Shown one piece after another: positions 1 through 7,430 of a DNA stretch of 64,000 bases (positions are counted from its first letter, which is position 1; every line of letters starts with the position of its first letter). The position numbers and the translations under genes are program-made. The DNA is from Marinomonas spartinae (GTDB lineage Bacteria; Pseudomonadota; Gammaproteobacteria; Pseudomonadales; Marinomonadaceae), in assembly GCF_016461715.1 (NCBI RefSeq), contig NZ_JAEMUI010000018.1, positions 1 to 64,000 on the forward strand, read 5' to 3'. The notes under the pieces were generated by a model. The model was not told the DNA's origin and searched no databases. It saw nothing but the letters and a program-made list of their open reading frames with translations.

Positions 1-2
1 TT

Positions 3-779
3 TCATCGAGAGCAGATAGAAACAACTTAAAATTAAGAGAATTCAAGTTTTGTAAATTTTGCTATAGAGTCGCGAACAATAATGAGCTATGCCAAAAACA
101 CGACACATCATTTAGCAATAAAACATACAGAACTGGAGAAGCGGTTTTTAAAAACCTTACCTTGTTAGAGAAAGAAAAGATTAGCGAATATAAGCTAAAG
201 AGAAGACTCGCTAGCAATGGTATTTTTACTATTATAAGCCAATATAATGAAGGTAACATAAGATCTGAAACGAAAGCATTTTCAATTGATTATGAAAAGC
301 ATGAACTTTCTATAGCAATGGAAAATGAAAACTGGGAAAAAGAAGTCATCCCAAAGCTAGTTAACTATTTCTCAAAATTTAATATTGAAACAAGAGAAAA
401 AGTAGTAGAAGCCACCCTAACCTCGGATTCATTAGAAAGCTTAATTGAAAAAGTATACTCAAAAGAAATATTAGATAACCAATACGAGTCATCAAAACAT
501 CCCTTATGGCTACTATATGCTATCGATCTTGAGGATATGTTTGAGCAAAGAGAGAGGCTATCCACAAAAGATAGGAACAAAGAAAGGGACGAGCGCTGGT
601 TTTACAAAAAAGTAAAGCTGAATATGTCTTATAAAGAGGTACAACAATCAGAGATCAATGATGGCTACAGCACGAACAAGAAGCCACCATCCACATCAAA
701 CATTAAAAAAGTCATAGGTAAGATGCTTGATAATGACTACTCAACGGAACAAGCTCGTTATTTTGTAGCACCCATGTAG
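3..779 (+). CDS. Unknown protein with Cys/His cluster, 5' end beyond window
   Basis: The reading frame is open from the left edge to the TAG at 777-779 and has no ATG in its first part, so the true start is probably outside the window. The visible part is about 258 residues. Near residues 16-34 it holds a CxxC followed ten residues later by CxxH (C-K-F-C ... C-Q-K-H), which resembles a small zinc finger. The rest is charged, Lys/Glu-rich and probably alpha-helical, with no signal peptide or membrane segment. I do not recognise the family. Base composition is clearly more AT-rich than the genes to the right, and the gene ends about 65 bases from the 3' end of a tRNA, so it is probably part of a mobile island. 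No integrase is visible here. Confidence 0.6.
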   Translation, partial: SSRADRNNLKLREFKFCKFCYRVANNNELCQKHDTSFSNKTYRTGEAVFKNLTLLEKEKISEYKLKRRLASNGIFTIISQYNEGNIRSETKAFSIDYEKHELSIAMENENWEKEVIPKLVNYFSKFNIETREKVVEATLTSDSLESLIEKVYSKEILDNQYESSKHPLWLLYAIDLEDMFEQRERLSTKDRNKERDERWFYKKVKLNMSYKEVQQSEINDGYSTNKKPPSTSNIKKVIGKMLDNDYSTEQARYFVAPM

Positions 780-793
780 CACAACAAATAAAA

Positions 794-838
794 AAGCCTC
801 TAGAAATTAGTGCATACTAACTCTCTAGAGGCTTATTT
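794..838. terminator. Bidirectional terminator between island gene and tRNA
   Basis: An 11-bp perfect stem (AAGCCTCTAGA at 794-804, complement at 824-834) is flanked by A-rich DNA on the left and T-rich DNA on the right. It can stop the unknown gene on the plus strand and the tRNA transcript on the minus strand. Confidence 0.75.
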
Positions 839-842
839 TATA

Positions 843-919
843 TGGTGGGCCTGCCCAGACTTGAACTGGGGACCTGCCGATTATGAGTCGGATGCTCTAA
901 CCAACTGAGCTACAGGCCC
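843..919 (-). tRNA. tRNA with CAU anticodon (Met or Ile2)
   Basis: The 77-nt minus-strand sequence folds as a complete cloverleaf: acceptor GGGCCTG/CAGGCCC, D arm AGTTGGTTA, anticodon loop CTCATAA, T loop TTCAAGT, and an encoded ACCA end. The anticodon is CAU. Elongator Met and lysidine-modified Ile2 cannot be separated with certainty; the C4-G69 and C5-G68 pairs are like those TilS recognises in tRNA-Ile2, which favours Ile2 slightly. The top pair of the anticodon stem (27-43) looks mismatched. The tRNA 3' end faces the AT-rich gene at the left edge, as at many integration sites. Confidence 0.95.
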
Positions 920-933
920 TAAATGCGAGGCAG

Positions 934-962
934 ATTATATCGACATGCGTCGACCTTGCCAA
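934..962 (-). promoter_or_regulatory. Sigma70 promoter of the tRNA
   Basis: On the minus strand TTGGCA (957-962) and TATAAT (934-939) are separated by 17 bp, placing the start about 8 nt before the first tRNA base. The match is near consensus. Confidence 0.75.
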
Positions 963-1102
963 GGAGCAACTGACATTTTTATGCAATAAATCTGCGAAAG
1001 TCATTGATTCTCTGGCGATTTATTAACCACTCGCTTTTCTGCATTAGAAAATGCCGGTTTACACACAGTCTAAAACGCTTGTAAGTGCTTCATGCTGTGA
1101 TA

Positions 1103-1624
1103 TTAGTTAGGACGTTCGAAGGCGTACTTCAGATCCGTAAATTTTACTTTTGTCTTGATCGCGTCCAAAGCAATTAGATGCAGCAACTCTTCACGAGTCG
1201 TGCAGGCATCCGACAGAATGCTAACTTGATAAGGGTCGGCATCATCTGAAATCGCGGTGTGTGTCACACAGTTTTGTGTCATCATGCCGCAAACCACCAG
1301 ACGATCTACTTCTAAATCGTTTAACAACTCGGTTAAGTTGGTGTCTTGGAAAGCGTCAGCATGTTCTTTGGTGACGATGGGGGCATCTGGCGCGGCGTCT
1401 AGAATGGCTTGATGAAGTTTAACGCCCTGCGTCCCCGCCACAAAAAAAGGCGATTCCTCATCCGATACATGCTGAACCAGTACAACAGCGGCATCTTGTT
1501 CTTTTGCTGCATGGATAGCGCTTACTATCTCGTTTAGTGTGTTGTCAGCATTCCAAAGTGGAAACTTTCCATTGTCGAAATAATCGTATTGTGGGTCGAT
1601 AACTAATAAGGCAGTACGGCTCAT
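1103..1624 (-). CDS. Isochorismatase-family cysteine hydrolase
   Basis: This 173-residue cytoplasmic protein has the family fold signature: Asp10 in VIDPQ, Lys86, and Cys119 in a G-M-M-T-Q-N-C-V-T-H-T motif form the Asp-Lys-Cys triad used to hydrolyse amides, ureides or similar C-N bonds. Length is normal. The substrate cannot be read from the sequence; nicotinamidase-type and carbamoyl hydrolases share this fold. It is divergent from a GlxA-type regulator across about 108 bp, so that regulator is its likely controller. The ATG start sits next to an SD-like GGAGAG in the minus-strand leader. Confidence 0.9.
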   Translation of the reverse strand: MSRTALLVIDPQYDYFDNGKFPLWNADNTLNEIVSAIHAAKEQDAAVVLVQHVSDEESPFFVAGTQGVKLHQAILDAAPDAPIVTKEHADAFQDTNLTELLNDLEVDRLVVCGMMTQNCVTHTAISDDADPYQVSILSDACTTREELLHLIALDAIKTKVKFTDLKYAFERPN

Positions 1625-1732
1625 TTTACTCTCCTATTGATGGTGAATTCATAGGATCTCAAAAAGATGGATTCCATTGCAGTGTCAAATTTGCCATATT
1701 AAGGGCTTAAAATGACAAAGTGACTTTTCCCT

Positions 1733-2686
1733 ATGACACAGTATCATATTGCGGTGATCGTCTATAGAGATTGCCTCTTATCCGCTGCGTACGGTTTTGC
1801 TGAAATATTCGAGCTAGCTAATGAGGCCTGCGAGGCTGCCAACCTTCCGATTCATCTGACAACCCATAGCCTAGATGAAAACGACATCCTCGTAGCAACG
1901 GAGGATCTGCAGCATAAGGAGGCTTTCCATGCTATTTTGCTGCCACCCAGCTTGAAGCAAACGAGCTACAGTAAAACGAACCCACTGATTAAGGCCTTTT
2001 TAATCCACCAGCATAAGCATGGCGCCATACTGTGCAGCGCTTGTGCGGGGGCGTTTTTCTTAGCGGACACAGGCATCACGGATAAACGAGTGATGACAAC
2101 TCACTGGGCACTGGAAAATGCATTTAGAGAACGTTTTCCTAAGCAACCAGTGGATGCCTCTAAGATTCTGATTAATCAAGGGGATGTTATTACCGCAGGG
2201 GGGATGATGTCTTGGCTCGATTTGGCTTTGGAATTGGTGCAAGCCTTGACCAATACACATATCGTACGTCAGCTTGGCAAAACCTTGGTCATCGACACGG
2301 GCAAAAGAGAACAACGCTATTATCAGCAGTTTCAGCCAAGTTTTGATCATGGTGATGGGGCGATTCTAACAGTCCAGCACCATTTACAAGGACATTATGC
2401 GCACGTTCAGCGTACGGACACTATGGCACAGCTGGCTAACCTTACCCCCAGAACTTTTTTACGTCGTTTCGCTAAGTGCACCGGACTGACCCCAAATGAG
2501 TACTTACAGCGTCTGCGCATTCAAGTGGCCTGCGATACCTTGGAACAAACCACGCTACCGTTTGAGACCATTGCATTACAAGTTGGCTATGACGACGTTG
2601 GTAGTTGCCGCAAAGCGTTTCGCAAAATAACAGGGTTAACACCTAGTGCCTTTCGTCAGCGGTTTGTATCGCCAATACCCCATTGA
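1733..2686 (+). CDS. GlxA-type AraC regulator with DJ-1/PfpI domain
   Basis: The 317-residue protein has an N-terminal DJ-1/PfpI-like class I amidotransferase domain (about 1-185), with Cys in the nucleophile-elbow context CSACAGAFFLA, followed by two AraC helix-turn-helix units (about 215-315, including PRTFLRRF and a second helix around VGYDDVGSCRKAF). Such regulators usually sense a nitrogenous or amino-acid-derived ligand through the degenerate amidotransferase domain. It faces away from the isochorismatase-family hydrolase and ends 2 bp from the end of the convergent cupin-AraC gene. Its target is probably the hydrolase, by inference from position. Confidence 0.88.
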   Translation: MTQYHIAVIVYRDCLLSAAYGFAEIFELANEACEAANLPIHLTTHSLDENDILVATEDLQHKEAFHAILLPPSLKQTSYSKTNPLIKAFLIHQHKHGAILCSACAGAFFLADTGITDKRVMTTHWALENAFRERFPKQPVDASKILINQGDVITAGGMMSWLDLALELVQALTNTHIVRQLGKTLVIDTGKREQRYYQQFQPSFDHGDGAILTVQHHLQGHYAHVQRTDTMAQLANLTPRTFLRRFAKCTGLTPNEYLQRLRIQVACDTLEQTTLPFETIALQVGYDDVGSCRKAFRKITGLTPSAFRQRFVSPIPH

Positions 2687-2687
2687 C

Positions 2688-3530
2688 TCAAAGGCGAGCT
2701 TGGCGACCAATATCACCCGGCGTTACGCCAATGACTTTTTTAAAGGTCCGACGAAAAGCCGCTTCACTTTGATAGCCCAATTCATCACTTAAAATAGCGA
2801 GGTTTCTGTCGCCATTTTTTATCCGTTGCGCTGCGAGACGCATACGCCATGATGTTAAATAAGCCATGGGCGACATGCCCATCGTACTTTTAAACAAGCC
2901 ACTAAATACCGAGCGGGACATACCAGCTTTATCGGCAAGGCTAGCCACCTGCCAAGCTTGCTGAGGTTGTTCATGGATGGCAACGATTGCCCGTGCCAAC
3001 CTGGCATCACTTAAGCCTGCTAATAAGCCCAATTCGATTTTTTGATATTGTATAAACAGTCTAAGCATTTGCACTAAATAGGCTTCGGCTAATCTTTCCG
3101 TCACCACTTGGGAGCCACAACGAGGCTGTAAACTTTCAGTGAGTAATATGGTTTTCAAGGGCGACAACTGCTGAGCAATCTCATCGCCTTTGTCGATTTT
3201 CACCCATTGCCATTCTAAGTCCAACAATGGATTAAGTGCTTTTGTGGCGAAATCAAATTCACAAACGAATAATGTACTTTCACCCTGTATACCTTGGATA
3301 AGGGATACACTGAGATCCTGCCCCGTCGCAAGCCACACACCATCACCCTCTTTCAACTCGGTTCGGCTATCCCCTTGCGCGGTTAACGAAATCTCCCCAG
3401 TCACTAGGTAAAGCCAATAGCTTGAATCAGCAGATAAGGCCAAGTGTTCCTTTTGACGAATGAAATGAAGAACACTTATCGAAGTCGCCTTAGGGCGAAA
3501 AGCACTTAGTACCGATGAAAGACGATCCAT
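2688..3530 (-). CDS. AraC regulator with N-terminal cupin domain
   Basis: The 280-residue protein has an N-terminal cupin-like sensor (about 15-150) and a C-terminal AraC/XylS DNA-binding domain (about 180-278) with a clear second helix in GYQSEAAFRRTFKK and the usual G-V-T-P-G tail. This is the cupin-6/AraC arrangement. It is divergent from the peroxiredoxin-like gene at 3655 across about 124 bp, so it may activate that gene in response to a reactive or small organic inducer; this is inferred from layout. The ATG at 3530 is accepted because the conserved cupin part begins soon after it. Confidence 0.85.
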   Translation of the reverse strand: MDRLSSVLSAFRPKATSISVLHFIRQKEHLALSADSSYWLYLVTGEISLTAQGDSRTELKEGDGVWLATGQDLSVSLIQGIQGESTLFVCEFDFATKALNPLLDLEWQWVKIDKGDEIAQQLSPLKTILLTESLQPRCGSQVVTERLAEAYLVQMLRLFIQYQKIELGLLAGLSDARLARAIVAIHEQPQQAWQVASLADKAGMSRSVFSGLFKSTMGMSPMAYLTSWRMRLAAQRIKNGDRNLAILSDELGYQSEAAFRRTFKKVIGVTPGDIGRQARL

Positions 3531-3654
3531 AATGATTTACCTTTAAAATAAAATACGATCTGCAACATTTAAAACATAATCAATCATCAACCGTATCACA
3601 TTTCATCATAGACTGTCCTCATCAAAACCAACATCAAATTATGAGGTAAGCGAA

Positions 3655-4185
3655 ATGGTCGTCCTAAAACCAAGAACAGCAACACCAGATCTCACTATTG
3701 ATACTCTAAAAGGGTCTTGGTCGCTTGCACAACAAGCGCCAGAAAACTTCACCATGGTAGTTGTTTATCGTGGTTTACATTGCCCTATTTGTAAAAATTA
3801 TCTGAGAGAGCTAAGTCGCCTAGCGGATGACTTTAGCGCGAAGGGGGTGGATATTCTCGTACTGAGTTCCGATACAGAAGAAAGGGCTGCACAGGCATCA
3901 AGTGAATGGGAGATTGAAAACCTAACGATGGGTTACGGCCTTACCGCTGAACAGTCTCAAGCTTGGGGATTACACAGAAGTGCTGGACGAGGCATCACCA
4001 GCATTGGCATTGAAGAGCCTAGTGAGTTCACTGAACCAGGCTTATTCTTAATTCGACCTGATCACACTCTCTATTGGAGCAACATCAGCACCATGCCTTT
4101 TGCTCGCCCACACTTCAAAGAAGTACTTGGTGCAATTGAATTTGCCGTTAGCAATAACTACCCAGCACGTGGTGAGCTTGTTTAA
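3655..4185 (+). CDS. Peroxiredoxin-like AhpC/TSA-family protein
   Basis: The 176-residue thioredoxin-fold protein has a C-P-I-C motif at the peroxidatic-cysteine position (in YRGLHCPICKNYLREL), as in the AhpC/TSA 'peroxiredoxin-like' group. It lacks a signal peptide and is expected in the cytosol, reducing peroxides or disulfides. The GAGG-type ribosome site just before ATG 3655 supports the start. It is a single gene divergent from an AraC-type regulator that probably controls it. Confidence 0.85.
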   Translation: MVVLKPRTATPDLTIDTLKGSWSLAQQAPENFTMVVVYRGLHCPICKNYLRELSRLADDFSAKGVDILVLSSDTEERAAQASSEWEIENLTMGYGLTAEQSQAWGLHRSAGRGITSIGIEEPSEFTEPGLFLIRPDHTLYWSNISTMPFARPHFKEVLGAIEFAVSNNYPARGELV

Positions 4186-4213
4186 CCTCTAAACTCTTTT
4201 CACTGTTATAAAA

Positions 4214-4235
4214 AGACCGCCTATTGTGGCGGTCT
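4214..4235 (-). terminator. Terminator of the HutC-type gntR gene
   Basis: An 8-bp stem (AGACCGCC with its complement) is followed on the minus strand by TTTTTAT. It lies just past the gntR stop and also sits after the plus-strand peroxiredoxin gene. Confidence 0.7.
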
Positions 4236-4255
4236 CTCATAACAATTAGTCAGTA

Positions 4256-4987
4256 TTAATTGATTTCTATCTGATAACGAAACGTATCGGCAGAGCCTCG
4301 CGACACACGATATTCGATGGGGGTTTTATCAAACCCGAAAGCAAGACGTTCAATCACCGCAACAGGATGCCCTGTTTCAATTTTTAAAGCACTTGCCGTA
4401 TCGTCATCCGCACATTCTATGGTTAAGGTTTCCGTTGCCGATGCGACCAGTAAGCCACAGTGCTTTTCATAAAACGGATAGAGCAAGCTGCCGATCTCAT
4501 TACTATCAATATCCACTAAATTGGCAAACAACATTTCAGGCAACCAAATATCCTCTGTTAGTACGACCACGCCTTTTAGAAACCGCAGTCGCTTCAGGTG
4601 AATCGCTAATTGATTCGCTTGTAAGTTCAGAGCAGTGCTCGCCTCTGCAGGCGGAACTTGTAGTGCTTTTAACAGAATAAGGCTCTCAGGGACAATAAAG
4701 CTACCGTCAGCAGGCTGCTGTCGAAAAAAACGGAATAGAGAGGTATTAAAATCGGGGCGTCGCACAAAGGTTCCCCGTCCTTGACTGCGATAGAGCAATC
4801 CGTCGTTCACTAAGGTATCCACCGCTTTCCGAATGGTACCAATGGCAACACCATATTGTTTGGTTAACTCTGCTTCTGTTGGAATCGCGGTATCAGGCAA
4901 CCACGTTCCTCGACTGATTTTCTCAAGAATTTCTTCACGAACTTGTCGGTAGAGCGGTAGTCGCTCATCACGCTTTATAAATGCCAT
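4256..4987 (-). CDS. GntR-family regulator, HutC (UTRA) subfamily
   Basis: The 243-residue protein has an N-terminal winged helix (about 8-75; LPLYRQVREEI, then T-E-A-E-L and GTIRKAVDTLVNDGLL with the GRGTFV wing) and a C-terminal UTRA effector domain (about 95-240; VIERLAFG..TPIEYR near the end). HutC-type proteins are usually repressors released by a pathway metabolite. It is divergent from the amidohydrolase-permease unit, whose promoter is flanked by two AT-rich palindromes (5107-5120 and 5162-5175) that are good operator candidates. Its own leader also contains an 11-bp inverted repeat at 5019-5051. Confidence 0.9.
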   Translation of the reverse strand: MAFIKRDERLPLYRQVREEILEKISRGTWLPDTAIPTEAELTKQYGVAIGTIRKAVDTLVNDGLLYRSQGRGTFVRRPDFNTSLFRFFRQQPADGSFIVPESLILLKALQVPPAEASTALNLQANQLAIHLKRLRFLKGVVVLTEDIWLPEMLFANLVDIDSNEIGSLLYPFYEKHCGLLVASATETLTIECADDDTASALKIETGHPVAVIERLAFGFDKTPIEYRVSRGSADTFRYQIEIN

Positions 4988-5106
4988 AACCGTACCTACG
5001 ACCTTGAATCTGTGTATTTTAGTCTTAGAGCCGATAAGCGTCTATGACTAAATCTTATCTCAGACACTCACCTTATTAACGCTTCATCGAATAATAAATC
5101 ATCTAT

Positions 5107-5120
5107 TTCATATATATGAA
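5107..5120. promoter_or_regulatory. Operator candidate 1 for the GntR/HutC regulator
   Basis: TTCATATATATGAA is a perfect 14-bp palindrome ending 2 bp upstream of the -35 box of the amidohydrolase promoter. Confidence 0.6.
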
Positions 5121-5122
5121 TA

Positions 5123-5151
5123 TTGACTTGATCAAAACACAGACCTATAGT
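5123..5151 (+). promoter_or_regulatory. Sigma70 promoter of the amidohydrolase unit
   Basis: TTGACT (5123-5128), a 17-bp spacer and TATAGT (5146-5151) form a near-consensus promoter. Expected start is about 5158, between the two operator-like palindromes. Confidence 0.75.
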
Positions 5152-5161
5152 CACAGCCTAA

Positions 5162-5175
5162 TTCATATATATGTT
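5162..5175. promoter_or_regulatory. Operator candidate 2 for the GntR/HutC regulator
   Basis: TTCATATATATGTT matches the upstream palindrome in 12 of 14 positions and lies just past the predicted transcription start. An in-frame ATG at 5171 falls inside it. Confidence 0.55.
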
Positions 5176-5212
5176 TATAGAAAAACGACATAGCATACGT
5201 TATTTTTACCAA

Positions 5213-6043
5213 ATGAGCCCTTTTATGAGTCACTCTTCTTTGCCCATTACCGGTATAGACACCCATGCACATATTTTTCGTAGCGACTTACCGTTAACGA
5301 AAAACCGTCGCTACGCTCCCGAGTACAATGCTCTGGATACTGAATTTATCGAACTTTTTCAGCGCCATCACTTTTCACACGGTGTTTTGATTCAGCCAAG
5401 TTTTTTGGGTTCCGACAACCATTTCATGGTTGAAGCACTAAAAGCACACTCTGAGAAGTTAAGAGGCATCGCTGTTGTTGAACCCAATATAAGCGACTGC
5501 GAATTAGATGAATTAGCGGATGCTGGCGTCGTCGGTATTCGACTAAACCTGATAAAGAAAACACTAGCAGAGTACACCACCCCCGTGTGGCGAACCCTGT
5601 TTGGTAAATTGGAAAAAAGAGGCTGGCAAGTCGAGATACAGCGTGAAATTGATGATCTTCACCACATTTTACCCATTATCCTCGACTCAGGCGTGGACGT
5701 CGTCATCGATCACTTCGCCCGCCCTACCCATGGTATTCATGTTGATAATCCAAATCATCTCGCGTTCTTACAGTTGTTGGAACACGCGCCCATTTGGATC
5801 AAACTGTCTGCTACCTATCGGGCGAATGCCACACTTGAACAAGCCAAGGAGATGTTAAGTCTATTGCGAAAAGCTTATGGTCATTCAGACCGCTTTTTGT
5901 GGGGCAGCGACTGGCCACATACACAGTTTGAAACACGAACTCAGTACAGTGATCAAGTCGATATCCTTAATGCACTGCTAAGCGATCCTGACGAACGCCG
6001 AAAAGTTCTTGTAGAGAACCCGACACGCTGTTTTAAGTTTTAA
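5213..6043 (+). CDS. Amidohydrolase, 2-pyrone-4,6-dicarboxylate lactonase-like
   Basis: The protein is a COG3618-type TIM-barrel metal-dependent hydrolase: the THAHIF motif follows strand 1, VIDHFARP and WGSDWPHT mark later metal or substrate positions, and it ends with the family's N-P-T-R-C-F-K-F tail. Relatives hydrolyse cyclic esters such as 2-pyrone-4,6-dicarboxylate or sugar lactones; the exact substrate is unknown. I chose ATG 5213 (276 aa) because the earlier in-frame ATG at 5171 lies only about 13 nt from the predicted transcript start and inside the operator candidate; ATG 5225 is also possible. It is followed after 32 bp by a permease, so the pair probably imports and opens one ring-acid substrate. 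Confidence 0.85.
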   Translation: MSPFMSHSSLPITGIDTHAHIFRSDLPLTKNRRYAPEYNALDTEFIELFQRHHFSHGVLIQPSFLGSDNHFMVEALKAHSEKLRGIAVVEPNISDCELDELADAGVVGIRLNLIKKTLAEYTTPVWRTLFGKLEKRGWQVEIQREIDDLHHILPIILDSGVDVVIDHFARPTHGIHVDNPNHLAFLQLLEHAPIWIKLSATYRANATLEQAKEMLSLLRKAYGHSDRFLWGSDWPHTQFETRTQYSDQVDILNALLSDPDERRKVLVENPTRCFKF

Positions 6044-6075
6044 ACATTCGATAGAAAAAGTTAGGAATTATAACA

Positions 6076-7377
6076 ATGATAAGCTTATTAGTGGTTGGCA
6101 GCATCGTGCTTGCCATCGTCCTTGGATATAAAACTCGAATTAATATCGGCCTTTTCGCAATTGCTTTCGCTTATTTGATTGGTTGTTTTGGCATGGGCTT
6201 ATCGCCAACGGCCATTATCAAAATGTGGCCCTTAAAAATCTTCTTTATTATCTTCTCTGTCTCGCTTTTCTACAGTTTTGCCACCATCAACGGCACACTA
6301 GAAAAGTTAGCGGAGCATTTAATGTATCGTTGCCGTCGATTCCCTCACCTTTTGCCTTACGCTATTTTTATTACAACATCCATTATTGCCGCGTTGGGCG
6401 CAGGCTATTACACAGTTTTAGCCTTCATGGCTCCGATAACCTTGTTACTTTGCCAAAGAACAGGTATGAGCATGATTATTGGCGCAATGTCAGTCGGTTA
6501 CGGCGCACTAACGGGTGCCAACTTTATGTCTAGCCAGAGTGGAATTATCTTCCGTAGCATCATGGCAAACGCTGGCGTCACTGATAACAAAGCCTTTGTG
6601 AACTCCATTGGTATTTTCGTAAGTACTTTGATCATTCCATTTTTCGTTATCACGGCGCTGATTTTCTTTACGAAACATCGCTCATCTATGGCAAGCTCAG
6701 ACTACCAAGTAGAAAAACCAACGCCCTTTAATAGCGTACAACGTCAAACCTTAACGTTGACCCTTGTGATGATGGCCTTGGTATTGATTGCTCCAATCGC
6801 ACATTTGATCGCACCTGCCAACCATACGATTACCTTCATTAATTCAAAAATGAACATTGGCTTAATCGCCAGCGTCTTTGCTGTGATTGCTCTATTACTC
6901 AAGCTAGGCGACGAGCGTAAAGCGATTGCCTCGCTTCCTTGGGGCACTTTGATTATGATCTGTGGTGTAGGCATGCTGATTTCTGTAGCCATCAAAGCGG
7001 GCACCATCAACTTATTAGCCTCTTGGATTGGTACTTCTATACCGGCTTATTTAGTGCCTGTTGCCTTTGGTGTGGTCGCCGCGTTTATGTCACTATTTGC
7101 CAGCACACTAGGGGTGGTTACGCCAGCCTTGTTTCCTATTGTGCCCTCTATTGCGCAAAGCTTATCCATTGATCCTATGATGCTGTTTATCTGTATCGTT
7201 GTGGGCGCACAAGCAACCGCTATTTCGCCTTTTTCTTCAGGTGGCAGCCTTATTTTGGGTGCTTGTCCAAATGAAGAAAGTCGCAGCAAACTGTTCCCAC
7301 AGTTACTATTTCGTGCGGCGCCAATAGGCTTTATTGCCGCCCTAATTTATAATCTTGTCATCACCTTCGTAATTTAA
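6076..7377 (+). CDS. Ion-transporter-superfamily permease, MatC/SLC13-like
   Basis: The 433-residue protein has about 11-12 hydrophobic segments spread over its length and the two-half layout of ion-transporter-type dicarboxylate carriers (MatC_N-like start, with SSQSGI and a later [12 protein letters not shown] re-entrant-like motif). It should act in the inner membrane importing an organic anion. No partner subunit is encoded. Position right after the amidohydrolase and under the same promoter suggests it takes up the hydrolase substrate. Exact family assignment (MatC, SLC13 or a related clan) is uncertain. Confidence 0.75.
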   Translation: MISLLVVGSIVLAIVLGYKTRINIGLFAIAFAYLIGCFGMGLSPTAIIKMWPLKIFFIIFSVSLFYSFATINGTLEKLAEHLMYRCRRFPHLLPYAIFITTSIIAALGAGYYTVLAFMAPITLLLCQRTGMSMIIGAMSVGYGALTGANFMSSQSGIIFRSIMANAGVTDNKAFVNSIGIFVSTLIIPFFVITALIFFTKHRSSMASSDYQVEKPTPFNSVQRQTLTLTLVMMALVLIAPIAHLIAPANHTITFINSKMNIGLIASVFAVIALLLKLGDERKAIASLPWGTLIMICGVGMLISVAIKAGTINLLASWIGTSIPAYLVPVAFGVVAAFMSLFASTLGVVTPALFPIVPSIAQSLSIDPMMLFICIVVGAQATAISPFSSGGSLILGACPNEESRSKLFPQLLFRAAPIGFIAALIYNLVITFVI

Positions 7378-7386
7378 TTTATCGAC

Positions 7387-7416
7387 AAAACATGACGCTA
7401 TCTGCGTCATGTTTTA
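7387..7416 (+). terminator. Terminator after the permease, overlapping a false MCP start
   Basis: A perfect 12-bp stem (AAAACATGACGC at 7387-7398, complement at 7404-7415) with a 5-nt loop is followed by a short T run. An ATG inside it (7392) is in frame with the next gene and is rejected as a start for that reason. Confidence 0.8.
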
Positions 7417-7430
7417 TCTGGAGTTTTTTA

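Noticed and set aside
1680..1720. TGTCA...TGACA arms between the isochorismatase-family gene and the GlxA-type gene
   Set aside because: Five-base arms 24 bp apart are expected by chance; no better palindrome was found there.
7392..7430. Earlier ATG for the dCache chemoreceptor
   Set aside because: It lies within the stem of a terminator; ATG 7431 has a good ribosome site and begins at the first membrane helix.
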